From Actinoplanes sp. NBC_00393 (lineage in GTDB: Bacteria; Actinomycetota; Actinomycetes; Mycobacteriales; Micromonosporaceae): a DNA stretch of 64,000 nt. This document shows positions 16,325 to 25,140 of this stretch, in pieces. Position 1 is the stretch's first letter, and each line of letters opens with the position of its first letter. The translations under genes were made by a program, and so were the position numbers. Location: NCBI RefSeq assembly GCF_036053395.1, contig NZ_CP107942.1:7396501-7460500 (forward strand), in the 5' to 3' direction. The notes beneath the pieces were generated by a model, which ran no database searches, was not told where the DNA came from, and saw only the letters and a program-made list of their open reading frames with translations.

Positions 16325-17362
16325 CTACAGGGTGGTGGTGACCTTCTTCAGGCCACGGGGCGCGTCGGGATCTTCGCCACGTGCCAGCGCGAGGGCGAGC
16401 GCCAGCTTCTGCAGCGGCAGGATGTCGAGCAACGGGCTGTACCGCTCGTCGACCGCCGGCACTCTGATCTTCCCGGCCGGACCGATGGTCACCACGTCGG
16501 CCCGCCGCTCACCCAGCCGGGCCACCACGTCCTGCATCGACTTCCCACCCGGGCCGTCACCGACCACGGCGAGCACCGGCACGTCCGGGTCGGCCATGGC
16601 CAGCGGGCCGTGCAGCAGGTCGGCGCCGGAGAAGGCGAGCGCCGGCAGGTAGGACGTCTCCATCAGTTTCAGCGCGGTCTCCCGGGCAGTCGGGTACGCA
16701 TATCCCCGCCCGGTGGTGACCAGGCTGGACGCGAACCGGTAGCGCTGGGCCAGCTCGTCAGCCGTCGAGTCGGCGAGCGCCTCCTCGGCCAGCTGCGGAA
16801 GCTTCGCCAGCGCGGCCTGCTCGTCGGCGGGCAACCGGCCGTCACCGGCCCGCACGCCCTCGACCAGCAGCAGCAGGGCGAGCAGCTCCGCCGTATACGT
16901 CTTCGTGGCTGCCACCGCCCGCTCGTGCCCGGCCGCCACGTCGATCGAGAGCTCAGCCGCCTTGGCGAGGGTGGACTCCGGGTTGTTGGTGATCGCGAGG
17001 GTGAGCGCGCCGTTCTCCCGGGCGACGCTGAGCACGCCGCTCAGGTCTGCCGAGCCACCGCTCTGGCTGACCCCGATGACCAGTGAGCCGGTGAAGTCGG
17101 GCCGGGCGCCGTAGAGCGTGATCGCGCTCGGCGAGGCGCTGGCCACCGGCAGGCCCAGCCGGATCTCAGTGAGGTACGCCCCGTAGAGCGCGGCGTGGTC
17201 GGAGGTGCCGCGGCCGACGAAGACGACGTTGCGCGGGCGGCGGCGGGCCACCTCGGCGGCGACGCCGGCGATCGCGTCCGCGTGCTCGGCCTCCAGCAGC
17301 CGGGCGAATCCTGCCGGTTGTTCGGCGATGTCCGCCGACATGCCGTGGCCTCGCTGTGTCAC
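16325..17362 (-). CDS. SIS-domain sugar-phosphate isomerase/deaminase (glucosamine-6-phosphate deaminase-like)
   Basis: The 345-residue protein consists of two SIS domains, as in the isomerase half of GlmS and in the NagB-II/AgaS group. The first has VVFVGRGTSDHAALYGAYL and VIGVSQSGGSADL (the phosphosugar-binding Ser loop) and the second has METSYLPALAFSGADLLHGP. It likely deaminates or isomerises an amino-sugar phosphate. The GTG at 17362 has GGGGAGG six bases upstream, better than the ATG at 17386. No glutaminase domain is present, so it is not full GlmS. Confidence 0.82.
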   Translation of the reverse strand: MTQRGHGMSADIAEQPAGFARLLEAEHADAIAGVAAEVARRRPRNVVFVGRGTSDHAALYGAYLTEIRLGLPVASASPSAITLYGARPDFTGSLVIGVSQSGGSADLSGVLSVARENGALTLAITNNPESTLAKAAELSIDVAAGHERAVAATKTYTAELLALLLLVEGVRAGDGRLPADEQAALAKLPQLAEEALADSTADELAQRYRFASSLVTTGRGYAYPTARETALKLMETSYLPALAFSGADLLHGPLAMADPDVPVLAVVGDGPGGKSMQDVVARLGERRADVVTIGPAGKIRVPAVDERYSPLLDILPLQKLALALALARGEDPDAPRGLKKVTTTL

Positions 17363-17521
17363 GTGATCCTCCCCTTGATCGTGCACGCCCTGTAATTTGC
17401 ACGCCTCGCTCGAAGCATGCGCAGTCTTGCAAGAAAAAGCTTACTTGGTCAAGGTTTCGAGCACGAGTGCGCAAACGTGAGGACTGACAGATGGCGGGCA
17501 CTTCCCCTAGGGTCTTCACTC

Positions 17522-19063
17522 GTGGATTCCCGCCCCTCGGCCCGCCAGGACCTCGCGCGCGCCCGCGCCGCCCTCGACGCCGGCGAGATGACGAACGCCG
17601 CCGGGCTGCTGGCCGGCGCGCTGCCCCACGCACCCACCCTGCCGGAGACGCACGAGCTGCTCAGCCGGTTGGCCGCACGGGCGGACGGGGCTCTCGACCT
17701 CTTCCCGCTCGAGCCGCACGCGCCGGTCGGCCGGGTGGTCGCCCACGCGCACCTGCTCGCCGCCGCGGGCCGGCCGGAGGACGGTCTCGCCCTGCTCGCC
17801 GCGGCCAGCGGTCAGACCCCGGAGACCGATTGGGCCGGGGTGCCGTGGGTGCAGGACCCGGCCCTCGGCGCGCGGATCGAGCCGGGGCAGCTCGCCCGCA
17901 CGGTCATGCGCCTGTGCACCACGGTCGGCGATCCGGCGCCGGTGGAGACGGTGGGCGCGCTTCGGCCGTACCTCACGGTGGTCCGCAATGCGGTCGCCGC
18001 GCACGGCGAGCACGCGATGCTGCTCGGCGCCGGCTCAGCGCTGGCGCGCCGGCTCGGCGAGACCCGCCTCGCCGTCGACTGGGCCGGGCGGGGCGCGCGG
18101 GCGCAGCCTTCCAAGCTGGGGGAAATCTGGTTGGGGTACGCGTACCGAAGCGCCGGACGGATCCCCGAAGCCCTAGCCGCGCTGCGCCGGGCCGTCGCCT
18201 ACGACCCCGACGACCTCTCGGTGTACGCGGACGTCGCCGCCACCCTGGCCGACCTGGGCCGCCTCGACGAAGCCCTGCGCTGGACCGAGCTGGCCCTGGA
18301 ACGCGACCCCACCTTCGACTGCGTGGTGCACACCGCCCACCGCCTGCGGTACCGCGCCGACGGCGACGTCGCCCACCTGGTGTCCCTGGCCGACTTCGTC
18401 CGCGACCACCCGGACGACGCGCACGAGCACACCGACCTCGCCGAATGCTGCCGGAACTCGGCCTGGCTGGGCGGTCTGCCGGCCGGGATGCCGCTGCCCG
18501 CGGGCCGGGCGCCGGTCAACGCGGAACCCTCCGCGGACGCGCTCCGGCGGCTCCGGCAGGTTGCCACCATCAGCTGGGAGCATCCGCCGGGGGCGTACGA
18601 CCGCGCGCTCGGCCTGGTCCTCGTCGAGCCGTGGGAGCTGCTGGCCCTGCTCGCCCACCCGTCCGTCGCCGGTGCCGAACAACCCACCGGCCTGGAAGTC
18701 TGGGCCTGCCTGGGACTGCTGCACCACGGCACCGAGGAGCCCTGGCTGGAGTCCAGCCGCCGGCGGCTGCTGCTCGGCCTGCTGGACGGGGACGTGGACC
18801 GGGTGACTCAGGCGGCGCTTTTCGCGCTCATCGCGTACTCCTGGGTGGACCCGGAGGCCCGCTACGACGTGGCGGCAGTGGTTGCCGGGCGGGTGGCGGA
18901 AACCGCCTCCGGCCCGTCGGCGCGAGCCGTCGCCGAGCTCGCCCTGCTCGCGCCCGAACTGGACCGGCCCACCCGGGAACTGGCCGCCGCCACCGTCCGT
19001 GTTCCGGCGGTCCCGCGCCAGCGCGGGCGGGGAAGATCGCTCTTGCGCTGGCGCCGGGACTGA
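17522..19063 (+). CDS. Tetratricopeptide-repeat protein
   Basis: This 513-residue protein begins at a GTG (DSRPSARQDLARARAALDAG) and contains several TPR-like helix pairs, the clearest at IPEALAALRRAVAYDPDDLS followed by RLDEALRWTELALERDPTF. No signal peptide or membrane segment is present. It is an adaptor-type cytoplasmic protein of unknown partner. It converges with the biotinyl-domain gene, five bases away. Confidence 0.7.
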   Translation: MDSRPSARQDLARARAALDAGEMTNAAGLLAGALPHAPTLPETHELLSRLAARADGALDLFPLEPHAPVGRVVAHAHLLAAAGRPEDGLALLAAASGQTPETDWAGVPWVQDPALGARIEPGQLARTVMRLCTTVGDPAPVETVGALRPYLTVVRNAVAAHGEHAMLLGAGSALARRLGETRLAVDWAGRGARAQPSKLGEIWLGYAYRSAGRIPEALAALRRAVAYDPDDLSVYADVAATLADLGRLDEALRWTELALERDPTFDCVVHTAHRLRYRADGDVAHLVSLADFVRDHPDDAHEHTDLAECCRNSAWLGGLPAGMPLPAGRAPVNAEPSADALRRLRQVATISWEHPPGAYDRALGLVLVEPWELLALLAHPSVAGAEQPTGLEVWACLGLLHHGTEEPWLESSRRRLLLGLLDGDVDRVTQAALFALIAYSWVDPEARYDVAAVVAGRVAETASGPSARAVAELALLAPELDRPTRELAAATVRVPAVPRQRGRGRSLLRWRRD

Positions 19064-19068
19064 AAGGG

Positions 19069-19287
19069 TCAGCCGTCGATGACGGCGATCAGGTCGCCTT
19101 CCTGGACCACGTCGCCCTCGTTCACCGCGAGCTGACCGACCGTCCCGTCGGACTCGGCGAGCACCGGGATCTCCATCTTCATGGACTCGAGGATCACCAG
19201 CGTGTCGCCTTCCGCGACAGTGTCGCCGACCGAGGCCACGACCTTCCACACGTTGGCCACCATCTCGGCCCGGATCTCGTCCGCCAT
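19069..19287 (-). CDS. TB7.3-like biotinyl-domain protein
   Basis: This free-standing 72-residue biotinyl/lipoyl domain has the biotinylation motif ESMKMEIPV with the target Lys between two Met residues, and a flattened beta-barrel pattern with glycines at the turns (SVGDTVAEGDTL, NEGDVVQEGDLI). It resembles the mycobacterial TB7.3 protein next to sigH and pdtaS. It probably serves as a biotin carrier for an acyl-CoA carboxylase encoded elsewhere. Confidence 0.9.
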   Translation of the reverse strand: MADEIRAEMVANVWKVVASVGDTVAEGDTLVILESMKMEIPVLAESDGTVGQLAVNEGDVVQEGDLIAVIDG

Positions 19288-19420
19288 CGCCGGTCGTCCT
19301 CCTCGTCAACGCTGTCGATTGACGCCATCAAATCATGGATCCGGAGCAGGTGAGTCTCAGGCCACGGGACGCGCCCACTACGATCGGCTGCGAGTCACAC
19401 GCCAGGAACAGGAGTCGGCC

Positions 19421-19495
19421 ATGGCCAAGAAAGCCCGTAAGAAGAAGGCTCGCAAGAAGAGCAGCGCGAACCACGGCAAGCGCCCCAACAGCTGA
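19421..19495 (+). CDS. Ribosomal protein bL37
   Basis: A 24-codon gene encodes MAKKARKKKARKK then SSANHGKRPNS. The extreme Lys/Arg content and the C-terminal NHGKRPN block match my recollection of bL37, the tiny actinobacterial large-subunit protein seen in mycobacterial ribosome structures. GGAG lies six bases before the ATG. The gene sits between the biotinyl protein and rsrA, which fits the mycobacterial locus as I remember it, and ends in a strong terminator. Confidence 0.75.
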   Translation: MAKKARKKKARKKSSANHGKRPNS

Positions 19496-19510
19496 GCCGT
19501 CTGCATACGT

Positions 19511-19550
19511 GACGAAGGGCCCGGCAGCTCCCGCCGCCGGGCCCTTCGTC
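19511..19550. terminator. Bidirectional terminator between bL37 and rsrA
   Basis: A perfect 15-bp stem (19511-19525 with 19536-19550) with a 10-nt loop lies between two convergent genes and can serve both. Confidence 0.85.
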
Positions 19551-19554
19551 ACGT

Positions 19555-19833
19555 TCAGATCAGGAACTCACGCGTCTCGGTCTGCACCTCGAGCTGATCG
19601 AGCTTGTGCCGCAGCCGGTCACGCAGCTCGGACGGGGCACGCTCGTCGCCGCAGCAGCGGCCGACCAGCGCCTTCACGTCGTGCTCGATGCCGAACTCCT
19701 GCAGGCACCCGGAGCAGTCGTCGAGATGCTTCTTGATCAGCTGGCGGCGTTCCTCGGAACACTCCAGATCGAGGTAGAGGTAGACCTCGCTGAGAACGAC
19801 CGTGCAATCGGTCTCGTGCTCGTCGCTGGTCAT
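19555..19833 (-). CDS. rsrA: RsrA/RshA-type redox anti-sigma factor
   Basis: This 92-residue zinc-binding anti-sigma factor holds SigR inactive and releases it on disulfide stress. It shows the ZAS motif HLDDCSGC with His36, Cys40 and Cys43, plus Cys10 upstream, offset by one from the ligands of Streptomyces RsrA. Cys25, Cys60 and Cys61 are extra. The gene follows sigR by four bases, so the two are co-transcribed and will be induced together. Confidence 0.93.
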   Translation of the reverse strand: MTSDEHETDCTVVLSEVYLYLDLECSEERRQLIKKHLDDCSGCLQEFGIEHDVKALVGRCCGDERAPSELRDRLRHKLDQLEVQTETREFLI

Positions 19834-19837
19834 CCCG

Positions 19838-20440
19838 TCAGGCCTCCTGCGGCTCGGACGTCGAGGTACGGCTGATACCGCGGTCAGCCGCGTACTGCTC
19901 GAGCAGCTTGCGCAGGTTGCGCCGGCCGCGGTGCAGCCGGGACATGACGGTGCCGATCGGCGTACCCATGATGTCGGCGATCTCCTTGTACGAGAAACCC
20001 TCGACATCGGCGAGGTAGACGGCGAGCCGGAAATCCTCCGGAAGAGACTGCAGCGCTTCCTTGATGTCGCTGTCCGGAAGCCGGTCCAGCGCCTCGGTCT
20101 CGGCCGACCGCAGACCCTGCGACGTGTGCGACTCGCTCGACGCGAGCTGCCAGTCGGTGATCTCCTCGGTCGGCGCCTGCACCGGCTGCCGCTGCTTACG
20201 CCGGTACGAGTTGATGTAGGTGTTCGTCAGGATCCGGTACAGCCAGGCCTTGAGGTTCGTACCCTCCTCGAACTGGTGAAACGCGGAGAACGCCTTCAGG
20301 AACGTCTCCTGCACCAGGTCTTCGGCATCGGCCGGGTTACGGGTCATCCGCAGTCCGGCGGCATACAACTGATCCACGAACGGCAACGCGTCGCGCTCGA
20401 ACCGCCGGCGACGCTCGTCGGTCCGCTCCTTCTGGGCCAC
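19838..20440 (-). CDS. sigR: ECF sigma factor SigR/SigH
   Basis: This 200-residue group 4 sigma factor directs the thiol-oxidative stress response. Region 2 includes [20 protein letters not shown] and [20 protein letters not shown]; region 4 includes [20 protein letters not shown] then [13 protein letters not shown]. The conserved start is the GTG at 20440. The frame stays open upstream, and a GTG at 20632 downstream of a SigR-type promoter could give a 64-residue longer form, as for the unstable SigR-prime of Streptomyces. rsrA follows directly. Confidence 0.95.
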   Translation of the reverse strand: MAQKERTDERRRRFERDALPFVDQLYAAGLRMTRNPADAEDLVQETFLKAFSAFHQFEEGTNLKAWLYRILTNTYINSYRRKQRQPVQAPTEEITDWQLASSESHTSQGLRSAETEALDRLPDSDIKEALQSLPEDFRLAVYLADVEGFSYKEIADIMGTPIGTVMSRLHRGRRNLRKLLEQYAADRGISRTSTSEPQEA

Positions 20441-20671
20441 CCTGGACTCCCCCCTCGACCGCCCCGCCGAGGATACGGGTAGTGCCCGTGTAACGCCTTC
20501 GAAAACCGCGGGTGTGCCGACGCTCACCGAAGGGGGCGTTTGGGCCGCAGGCCATTCGGGTGAACTCAACAACGTCCGCACCCGGGCCGCCTCCCGGCCG
20601 TCACGCTGGACGTACTCGGTACCGGCTCGCACTACGAATACCCCTTCCCGCCGACATCTTCCGAGCGGTAC

Positions 20672-20697
20672 AACCACAAACTCGCAAGTTGCATTCC
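20672..20697 (-). promoter_or_regulatory. SigR-type promoter upstream of sigR
   Basis: On the minus strand GGAAT (20697-20693) is followed after exactly 18 bases by GTT (20674-20672), the known SigR/SigH consensus. It would start a transcript near 20665, reading the sigR-rsrA operon and the upstream in-frame GTG at 20632. Confidence 0.8.
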
Positions 20698-20733
20698 GGA
20701 AGAGGGCGCCGGGTGACCCCCGTCGCAAGTGGA

Positions 20734-21342
20734 TCAAGCGGCCCAGGCGTGCCTGCGCAACCAGCTCACGGCCAGCTCCGCGGTGGTGGACAGATCCTTG
20801 CGGAGATCGTGGACGGCACCCGGGCGGACCAGCACCTCGACCGAGCCGGTCGCGGTCGGCACCCCGAACGGATCACGATCACCATTGAGCACCAGCGTCG
20901 GGATCGAGGTGGGCAGCTCGCCGGCTCGGCTCTTCTCCGGCCGGCCCGGCGGATGCAGCGGGAAGGCCAGCGCCAGCACCCCCGTGGCCCCGAGCGTGGG
21001 CGCGGTCCGGCAGGCGACGCGCGCTCCGCTGGAGCGCCCGCCCAGGATCAACGGCATCTCCGGTACGCGTAAAGCGCCCACCACCGTCGTCCAAGCCTCG
21101 TCGAGGTGCCCGGCCGGCGCCGGGGCGCGACGGCCCGCGACCCGGTACGGCTGGGTCACCAGAGCGACCCGCACGCCGGCCGCCACCGCCGCGTCGTGCA
21201 CCGCCACCAGGTCGGGCGCGTCGACGCCGCCCCCGGCACCGTGGCCGAGGACGAGCAGACTCCGCACCGGACCGGACGGCTCGGTGACGAGCACGGCAGC
21301 GGGGCCGCGTGGGGTTTCGATCGTTCGGGTGGAACTGGACAC
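20734..21342 (-). CDS. Alpha/beta hydrolase (KANL3/Tex30-like, dienelactone hydrolase clan)
   Basis: The 202-residue protein opens with a beta strand and oxyanion segment [15 protein letters not shown], then the nucleophile elbow GGRSSGAR, an acidic residue in [11 protein letters not shown] and a late His in GAVHDL. No signal peptide is visible, so it acts in the cytoplasm. It lies directly upstream of sigR and its stop sits just before the SigR-type promoter. The substrate is unknown. Confidence 0.82.
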   Translation of the reverse strand: MSSSTRTIETPRGPAAVLVTEPSGPVRSLLVLGHGAGGGVDAPDLVAVHDAAVAAGVRVALVTQPYRVAGRRAPAPAGHLDEAWTTVVGALRVPEMPLILGGRSSGARVACRTAPTLGATGVLALAFPLHPPGRPEKSRAGELPTSIPTLVLNGDRDPFGVPTATGSVEVLVRPGAVHDLRKDLSTTAELAVSWLRRHAWAA

Positions 21343-21355
21343 AAGGCCCGTTCTA

Positions 21356-21751
21356 TCAGCGACTGACCGGTGTGAGCGTCAGGAACCGGCGATCGTCGTC
21401 GGAGTCGTCGTCCTCGACCATCTCGCCGTTCGCCTGGACCCGCTCCCGCCAGGCCACCAGCATGGCCCGCCGTTCCCGTGGCGTGGTGCCGCCCCAGACG
21501 CCGTGGCAGTCGCCGACCTGCAGCGCCCAGGCCAGACATGGGCCCTGCACGTCGCACGTGCCGCAGAGCGCGACGGCTCCGCCGGACGGCTCGTTCGGCG
21601 CGGGAAAGAACGTCTCCGGATCAACGCTGCGGCATGCGCCCCTCGTGCGCCACGCCTCATCGGTCTGCCGTTGCGCGATCGCCTCGAGCAGCCGCGGGTC
21701 GCGTCGCGCGATAGCCACCTCGTGCGGACGCGGCATGCGTGCTCGTGTCAT
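21356..21751 (-). CDS. WhiB-family transcription factor
   Basis: This 131-residue protein has the cluster ligands Cys40, Cys63, Cys66 and Cys72, then the turn GVWGG at about 84-88 and the basic PRERRAML. It differs from whiB1 and whiB7 by a 35-residue N-terminal extension, an extra Cys82 and an acidic C-terminus (EDDDSDDDRR). I cannot assign it to a numbered WhiB class with confidence. It lies 13 bp upstream of the hydrolase gene. Confidence 0.88.
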   Translation of the reverse strand: MTRARMPRPHEVAIARRDPRLLEAIAQRQTDEAWRTRGACRSVDPETFFPAPNEPSGGAVALCGTCDVQGPCLAWALQVGDCHGVWGGTTPRERRAMLVAWRERVQANGEMVEDDDSDDDRRFLTLTPVSR

Positions 21752-21942
21752 CAGCCCACCTCCCCCGTGGGACCGGAACTGCTGTGGCGGCCGGGCCGCA
21801 CCTTACGGTCCGGCACCACTCCGGCGCTGGTTTGTACCGCACCGTACAAGATCAGAACAAGGGGGTGATCTATCTTGAAACAAAGTTGTCGATCCAGAAT
21901 GGGCGCATAAAGCGACAAAGACCATCGTTGATCTAGAGCTGT

Positions 21943-22623
21943 TCAGAAAAGCGTTACCTCGGCAACAGGTTCCACTAAGGCTGGACCGTTGTTTCGGACA
22001 TTTCCGACATCGGAGCCTACTGGGCGTACCTCGATCGCCTCCAGATCCCGCTCGGAGAGCGGGCGAAGCAGCTCCTCGGGCTCCCCGCCGCCGGCCAGCC
22101 AATCCGCCCATCGGTCGGCCGGCAGGATCAGCGGCATCCGGTCGTGCACGCGGGTCAGGCCCCCGATCGCAGCGGTCGTCACCACGCTGCAGGTCAGCAC
22201 GGACTCCGGACCCCACGCCGACCAGAGTCCGGCGAACGCCAGCGGCGTACCGTCCCCCGGGGTCATGTAGTAGGCCTGCTTCTGCTTGCCCGAGGTACGC
22301 ACCCACTCGAACCAGCCGTCAGCCGGAATCAGGCACCGCCGCCGGGCGAACGACGGCGCGAACGACCGCAGCGTCGCCACCGTCTCCGCCCTGGCGTTGA
22401 TCATGCGGGCGCCGCCGCGCAGGTCGGGCGCCCACGGCGGAACCAGCCCCCAGCGCGCGCTGTCGACGACGCGGGCCGCATCCCGCTGCGACATCCGCAC
22501 CAGCGGCACCGGATCGGTGGGCGCGACGTTCCAGCTGGGCCGCAACGGCTCGGCCACGTCGACCGCCTCGAAGAACTGGCTCAGGTCGGCGTTGCTCCTG
22601 GTGGTCGCGTATCGCCCGCACAT
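21943..22623 (-). CDS. SRAP domain protein (YedK/HMCES family)
   Basis: This 226-residue SOS-response-associated peptidase homologue protects abasic sites in single-stranded DNA by forming a thiazolidine crosslink through Cys2. Starting at the ATG at 22623 gives MCGRYATT, placing the catalytic Cys second once Met is removed. The other signature blocks are SWNVAPTDPVPLV, NARAETVATLRSF, the glutamate in GWFEW and the histidine in HDRMPLIL. It is divergent from aroA, as I recall for the mycobacterial homologue. Confidence 0.92.
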   Translation of the reverse strand: MCGRYATTRSNADLSQFFEAVDVAEPLRPSWNVAPTDPVPLVRMSQRDAARVVDSARWGLVPPWAPDLRGGARMINARAETVATLRSFAPSFARRRCLIPADGWFEWVRTSGKQKQAYYMTPGDGTPLAFAGLWSAWGPESVLTCSVVTTAAIGGLTRVHDRMPLILPADRWADWLAGGGEPEELLRPLSERDLEAIEVRPVGSDVGNVRNNGPALVEPVAEVTLF

Positions 22624-22774
22624 GCGCAGCACGGTACGCCCCGGCGGCCCCGACCGTCCGCCCGCAATGCCGCCCCTTCACCGCACCCCACGGCCGCGGC
22701 TCGGGTCAGCCGGACGGGTGGGGTGTCCCGTGGGCCGGGAACTCGCCGCGGAAATGTCGGTGGGCGGCGGCAGA

Positions 22775-24067
22775 ATGGCGACCGTGACTGCTGAACCTCG
22801 CCCCTGGCTCGCCCCGCCCGCTTCCGGTCCGGTCACGGCGACCGTGCGCCTGCCCGGCTCCAAGTCGATGACCGCCCGGGCCCTGGTGCTCGCCGCGCTG
22901 GCCGACAGCCCGTCGGTGATCGAGGCGCCGCTGCGCGCCCGCGACACCGTGCTGATGTCCGCCGGCCTGCGCGCGCTCGGCGTCGGCGTCGACACCGGTG
23001 CGGACGACCGCTGGGTGGTGGAGCCAAGCCCGCTGCGCGGCCCGGCCCGGATCGACGTGGGGCTGGCCGGCACGATCATGCGGTTCCTGCCACCGGCGGC
23101 CGCGCTGGCCGAGGGCACCGTCGAGTTCGACGGCGACCCACACTCGCGCAACCGGCCACTGCGCCCGATCGTCGAGGCACTGCGCTCGCTCGGCGTGTCG
23201 ATCGAGGCCTCGCCCACCGGCGGGCTGCCGCTCACCGTGCGCGGCGCCGGCCTGGTGGAGGGTGGCGAGGCGGTCATCGACGCCTCCGGCTCCAGCCAGT
23301 TCGTCTCCGGGCTGTTACTCTCCGCGGCCCGGTTCAGCAAGGGCCTGGTCCTGCGGCACGAGGGCCCACCGGTGCCGTCCGCCCCGCACCTGCGGATGAC
23401 CACACACATGCTGCGCGCCGCCGGCGCGGTGGTGGACGAGAGCGTGCCCGACGTGTGGACCGTCCAGCCGGGCCCGCTGCAGGGGCGGACCTGGACGATC
23501 GAGCCGGACCTCTCCGGGGCAGCGCCGTTCTTCGCCGCCGCCGCGGTCACCGGCGGTTCGGTGACGCTGGCCGGCTGGCCGGCCGACAGCTGGCAGCCGG
23601 TCGACCGGGTCAAGGAGCTCTTCACCGAGCTGGGCGCCGAGGTGAGCCAGTCCGCCGAAGGCCTGACCGTGCGGGGCACCGGCACGCTGCGCGGGATCAC
23701 CGCCGACCTTTCCGAGGTCAGCGAGCTCACCCCGGTGATCGCCGCCCTGGCCGCGCTCGCCGAGGGCCCGTCCGAGCTGCGCGGCGTCGCGCACATCCGC
23801 GGTCACGAGACCGACCGGATCAGCGCGCTGGCCACCGAGCTCGGCAAGGCCGGCGCCGAGATCACCGAGTTCCCGGACGGTCTGCGGATCGTGCCGCGGC
23901 CGCTGCACGGCACCACGTTCGAGACCTACGCCGACCACCGGATGGCACACGCCGCGGCGGTAATCGGCCTCGCCGTGCCGGAGATCAACCTCACCGACGT
24001 AGGTTGTACGTCGAAGACGTTGCCCGAGTTCCCCGAACTCTGGGCGGGACTCGTGGCGAGGAGCTAG
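22775..24067 (+). CDS. aroA: 3-phosphoshikimate 1-carboxyvinyltransferase (EPSP synthase)
   Basis: This enzyme joins shikimate 3-phosphate and phosphoenolpyruvate in aromatic amino acid synthesis. Motifs are LPGSKSMTARALVLAALA (Lys30, Ser31, Arg35), LAGTIMRFLPP, the central GSSQFVSGLLLSA, the catalytic-region RGHETDRI and the late YADHRMAHAAA. The usual Asn before Arg35 is Ala here. I chose the ATG at 22775; an in-frame ATG at 22754 and a GTG at 22784 are alternatives. rsgA follows immediately. Confidence 0.93.
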   Translation: MATVTAEPRPWLAPPASGPVTATVRLPGSKSMTARALVLAALADSPSVIEAPLRARDTVLMSAGLRALGVGVDTGADDRWVVEPSPLRGPARIDVGLAGTIMRFLPPAAALAEGTVEFDGDPHSRNRPLRPIVEALRSLGVSIEASPTGGLPLTVRGAGLVEGGEAVIDASGSSQFVSGLLLSAARFSKGLVLRHEGPPVPSAPHLRMTTHMLRAAGAVVDESVPDVWTVQPGPLQGRTWTIEPDLSGAAPFFAAAAVTGGSVTLAGWPADSWQPVDRVKELFTELGAEVSQSAEGLTVRGTGTLRGITADLSEVSELTPVIAALAALAEGPSELRGVAHIRGHETDRISALATELGKAGAEITEFPDGLRIVPRPLHGTTFETYADHRMAHAAAVIGLAVPEINLTDVGCTSKTLPEFPELWAGLVARS

Positions 24068-24069
24068 AT

Positions 24070-25140
24070 CTGCCAGGCCGTAAGCGGGAGTACGACGAGG
24101 ACGACGTCCGGATCCGACCGGGCCGCTCGTCGCGTCCGCGTACCCGGTTGCGGCCGAAGCACGACGATGCGATCGACGCGCTGGTCATCACGGTCGACCG
24201 GGGGCGGTACGGGTGCGTGCGCGAGGACACCGGCGACACCGAGGTGATCACCGCGATGCGCGCCCGCGAGTTGGGCCGCAAGTCGGTGGTGGTCGGCGAC
24301 CGGGTGGCGCTGGTCGGGGACGTCTCCGGTTCGCCGGGCGCGCTCGCCCGGATCGTCCGGATCGGTGAGCGCACCTCGGTGCTGCGGCGCACCGCGGATG
24401 ACGACGACACCACGCCCGAGGGCCGCCTGGAACGGGTCGTGGTGGCGAACGCCGACCAGTTGGTGATCGTCAGCGCGCTGTCCGACCCGCCGCCGCGGAC
24501 CGGGTTCATCGACCGGTGCCTGGTCGCGGCGTACGACGCGGATGTCGAGCCGCTGCTCTGCCTGACCAAGGCCGACCTGGCCGGGCCGGAGCAGGTGCTG
24601 GGCTACTACGCCGAGCTGGACCTGCCGTACGTCCTGGTGCGCCCGGGCAGCGACCTGGCCGAGCTCCGGGAGCGACTGTCCGGCCGGATCTCGGTGCTCG
24701 TGGGCCATTCCGGGGTGGGCAAGTCGACCCTGGTGAACCGTCTGGTGCCGGATGCGCTGCGGGCGGTCGGCGCGGTGAGCGCGATCGGCAAGGGCCGGCA
24801 CACGTCGACCAGCGCGGTGGCGTTGCGGCTCCCGGCGATCGGCAGATCCCGGAAGGATCCGGGCTGGATCATCGACACACCCGGGATCCGCAGCTTCGGT
24901 CTAGCCCACGTCAGCGCGGAAAGCCTGCTCCACGGCTTCCCCGACCTGGTCGAGGGCACTCTGGAGGATCAGCCGAACTGCGGGCACACCACCGCGGACG
25001 CCGACTGCCGCCTCGACGCCTGGGTGGCCGACGGACACGCCGATCCCCGCCGGCTCGCCTCATACCGCCGCCTGCTCAGCTCCCGCGCCGGCGACCTGGA
25101 CCAACGCGACCAGCCCGCCGACGAAACCCCCGCCGGCTGA
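24070..25140 (+). CDS. rsgA: Ribosome small-subunit-dependent GTPase A
   Basis: This circularly permuted GTPase helps maturation of the 30S subunit. It has an N-terminal OB fold, then G4 (TKAD), the P-loop GHSGVGKSTLVN, the G3 element DTPGIRSFG and a C-terminal zinc site around NCGHTTADADC. No ATG, GTG or TTG sits where the protein should begin. The CTG at 24070, six bases after AGGAG and just past the aroA stop, gives LPGRKREYDEDDVRIRPGRS, and homologues start only a few residues before YDE. The nearest other codon is TTG at 24003. Confidence 0.9.
   Translation: MPGRKREYDEDDVRIRPGRSSRPRTRLRPKHDDAIDALVITVDRGRYGCVREDTGDTEVITAMRARELGRKSVVVGDRVALVGDVSGSPGALARIVRIGERTSVLRRTADDDDTTPEGRLERVVVANADQLVIVSALSDPPPRTGFIDRCLVAAYDADVEPLLCLTKADLAGPEQVLGYYAELDLPYVLVRPGSDLAELRERLSGRISVLVGHSGVGKSTLVNRLVPDALRAVGAVSAIGKGRHTSTSAVALRLPAIGRSRKDPGWIIDTPGIRSFGLAHVSAESLLHGFPDLVEGTLEDQPNCGHTTADADCRLDAWVADGHADPRRLASYRRLLSSRAGDLDQRDQPADETPAG

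Noticed and set aside
17363..17521. DasR-type operator before the SIS isomerase gene
   Set aside because: No convincing match to the known palindrome could be seen in the divergent spacer.
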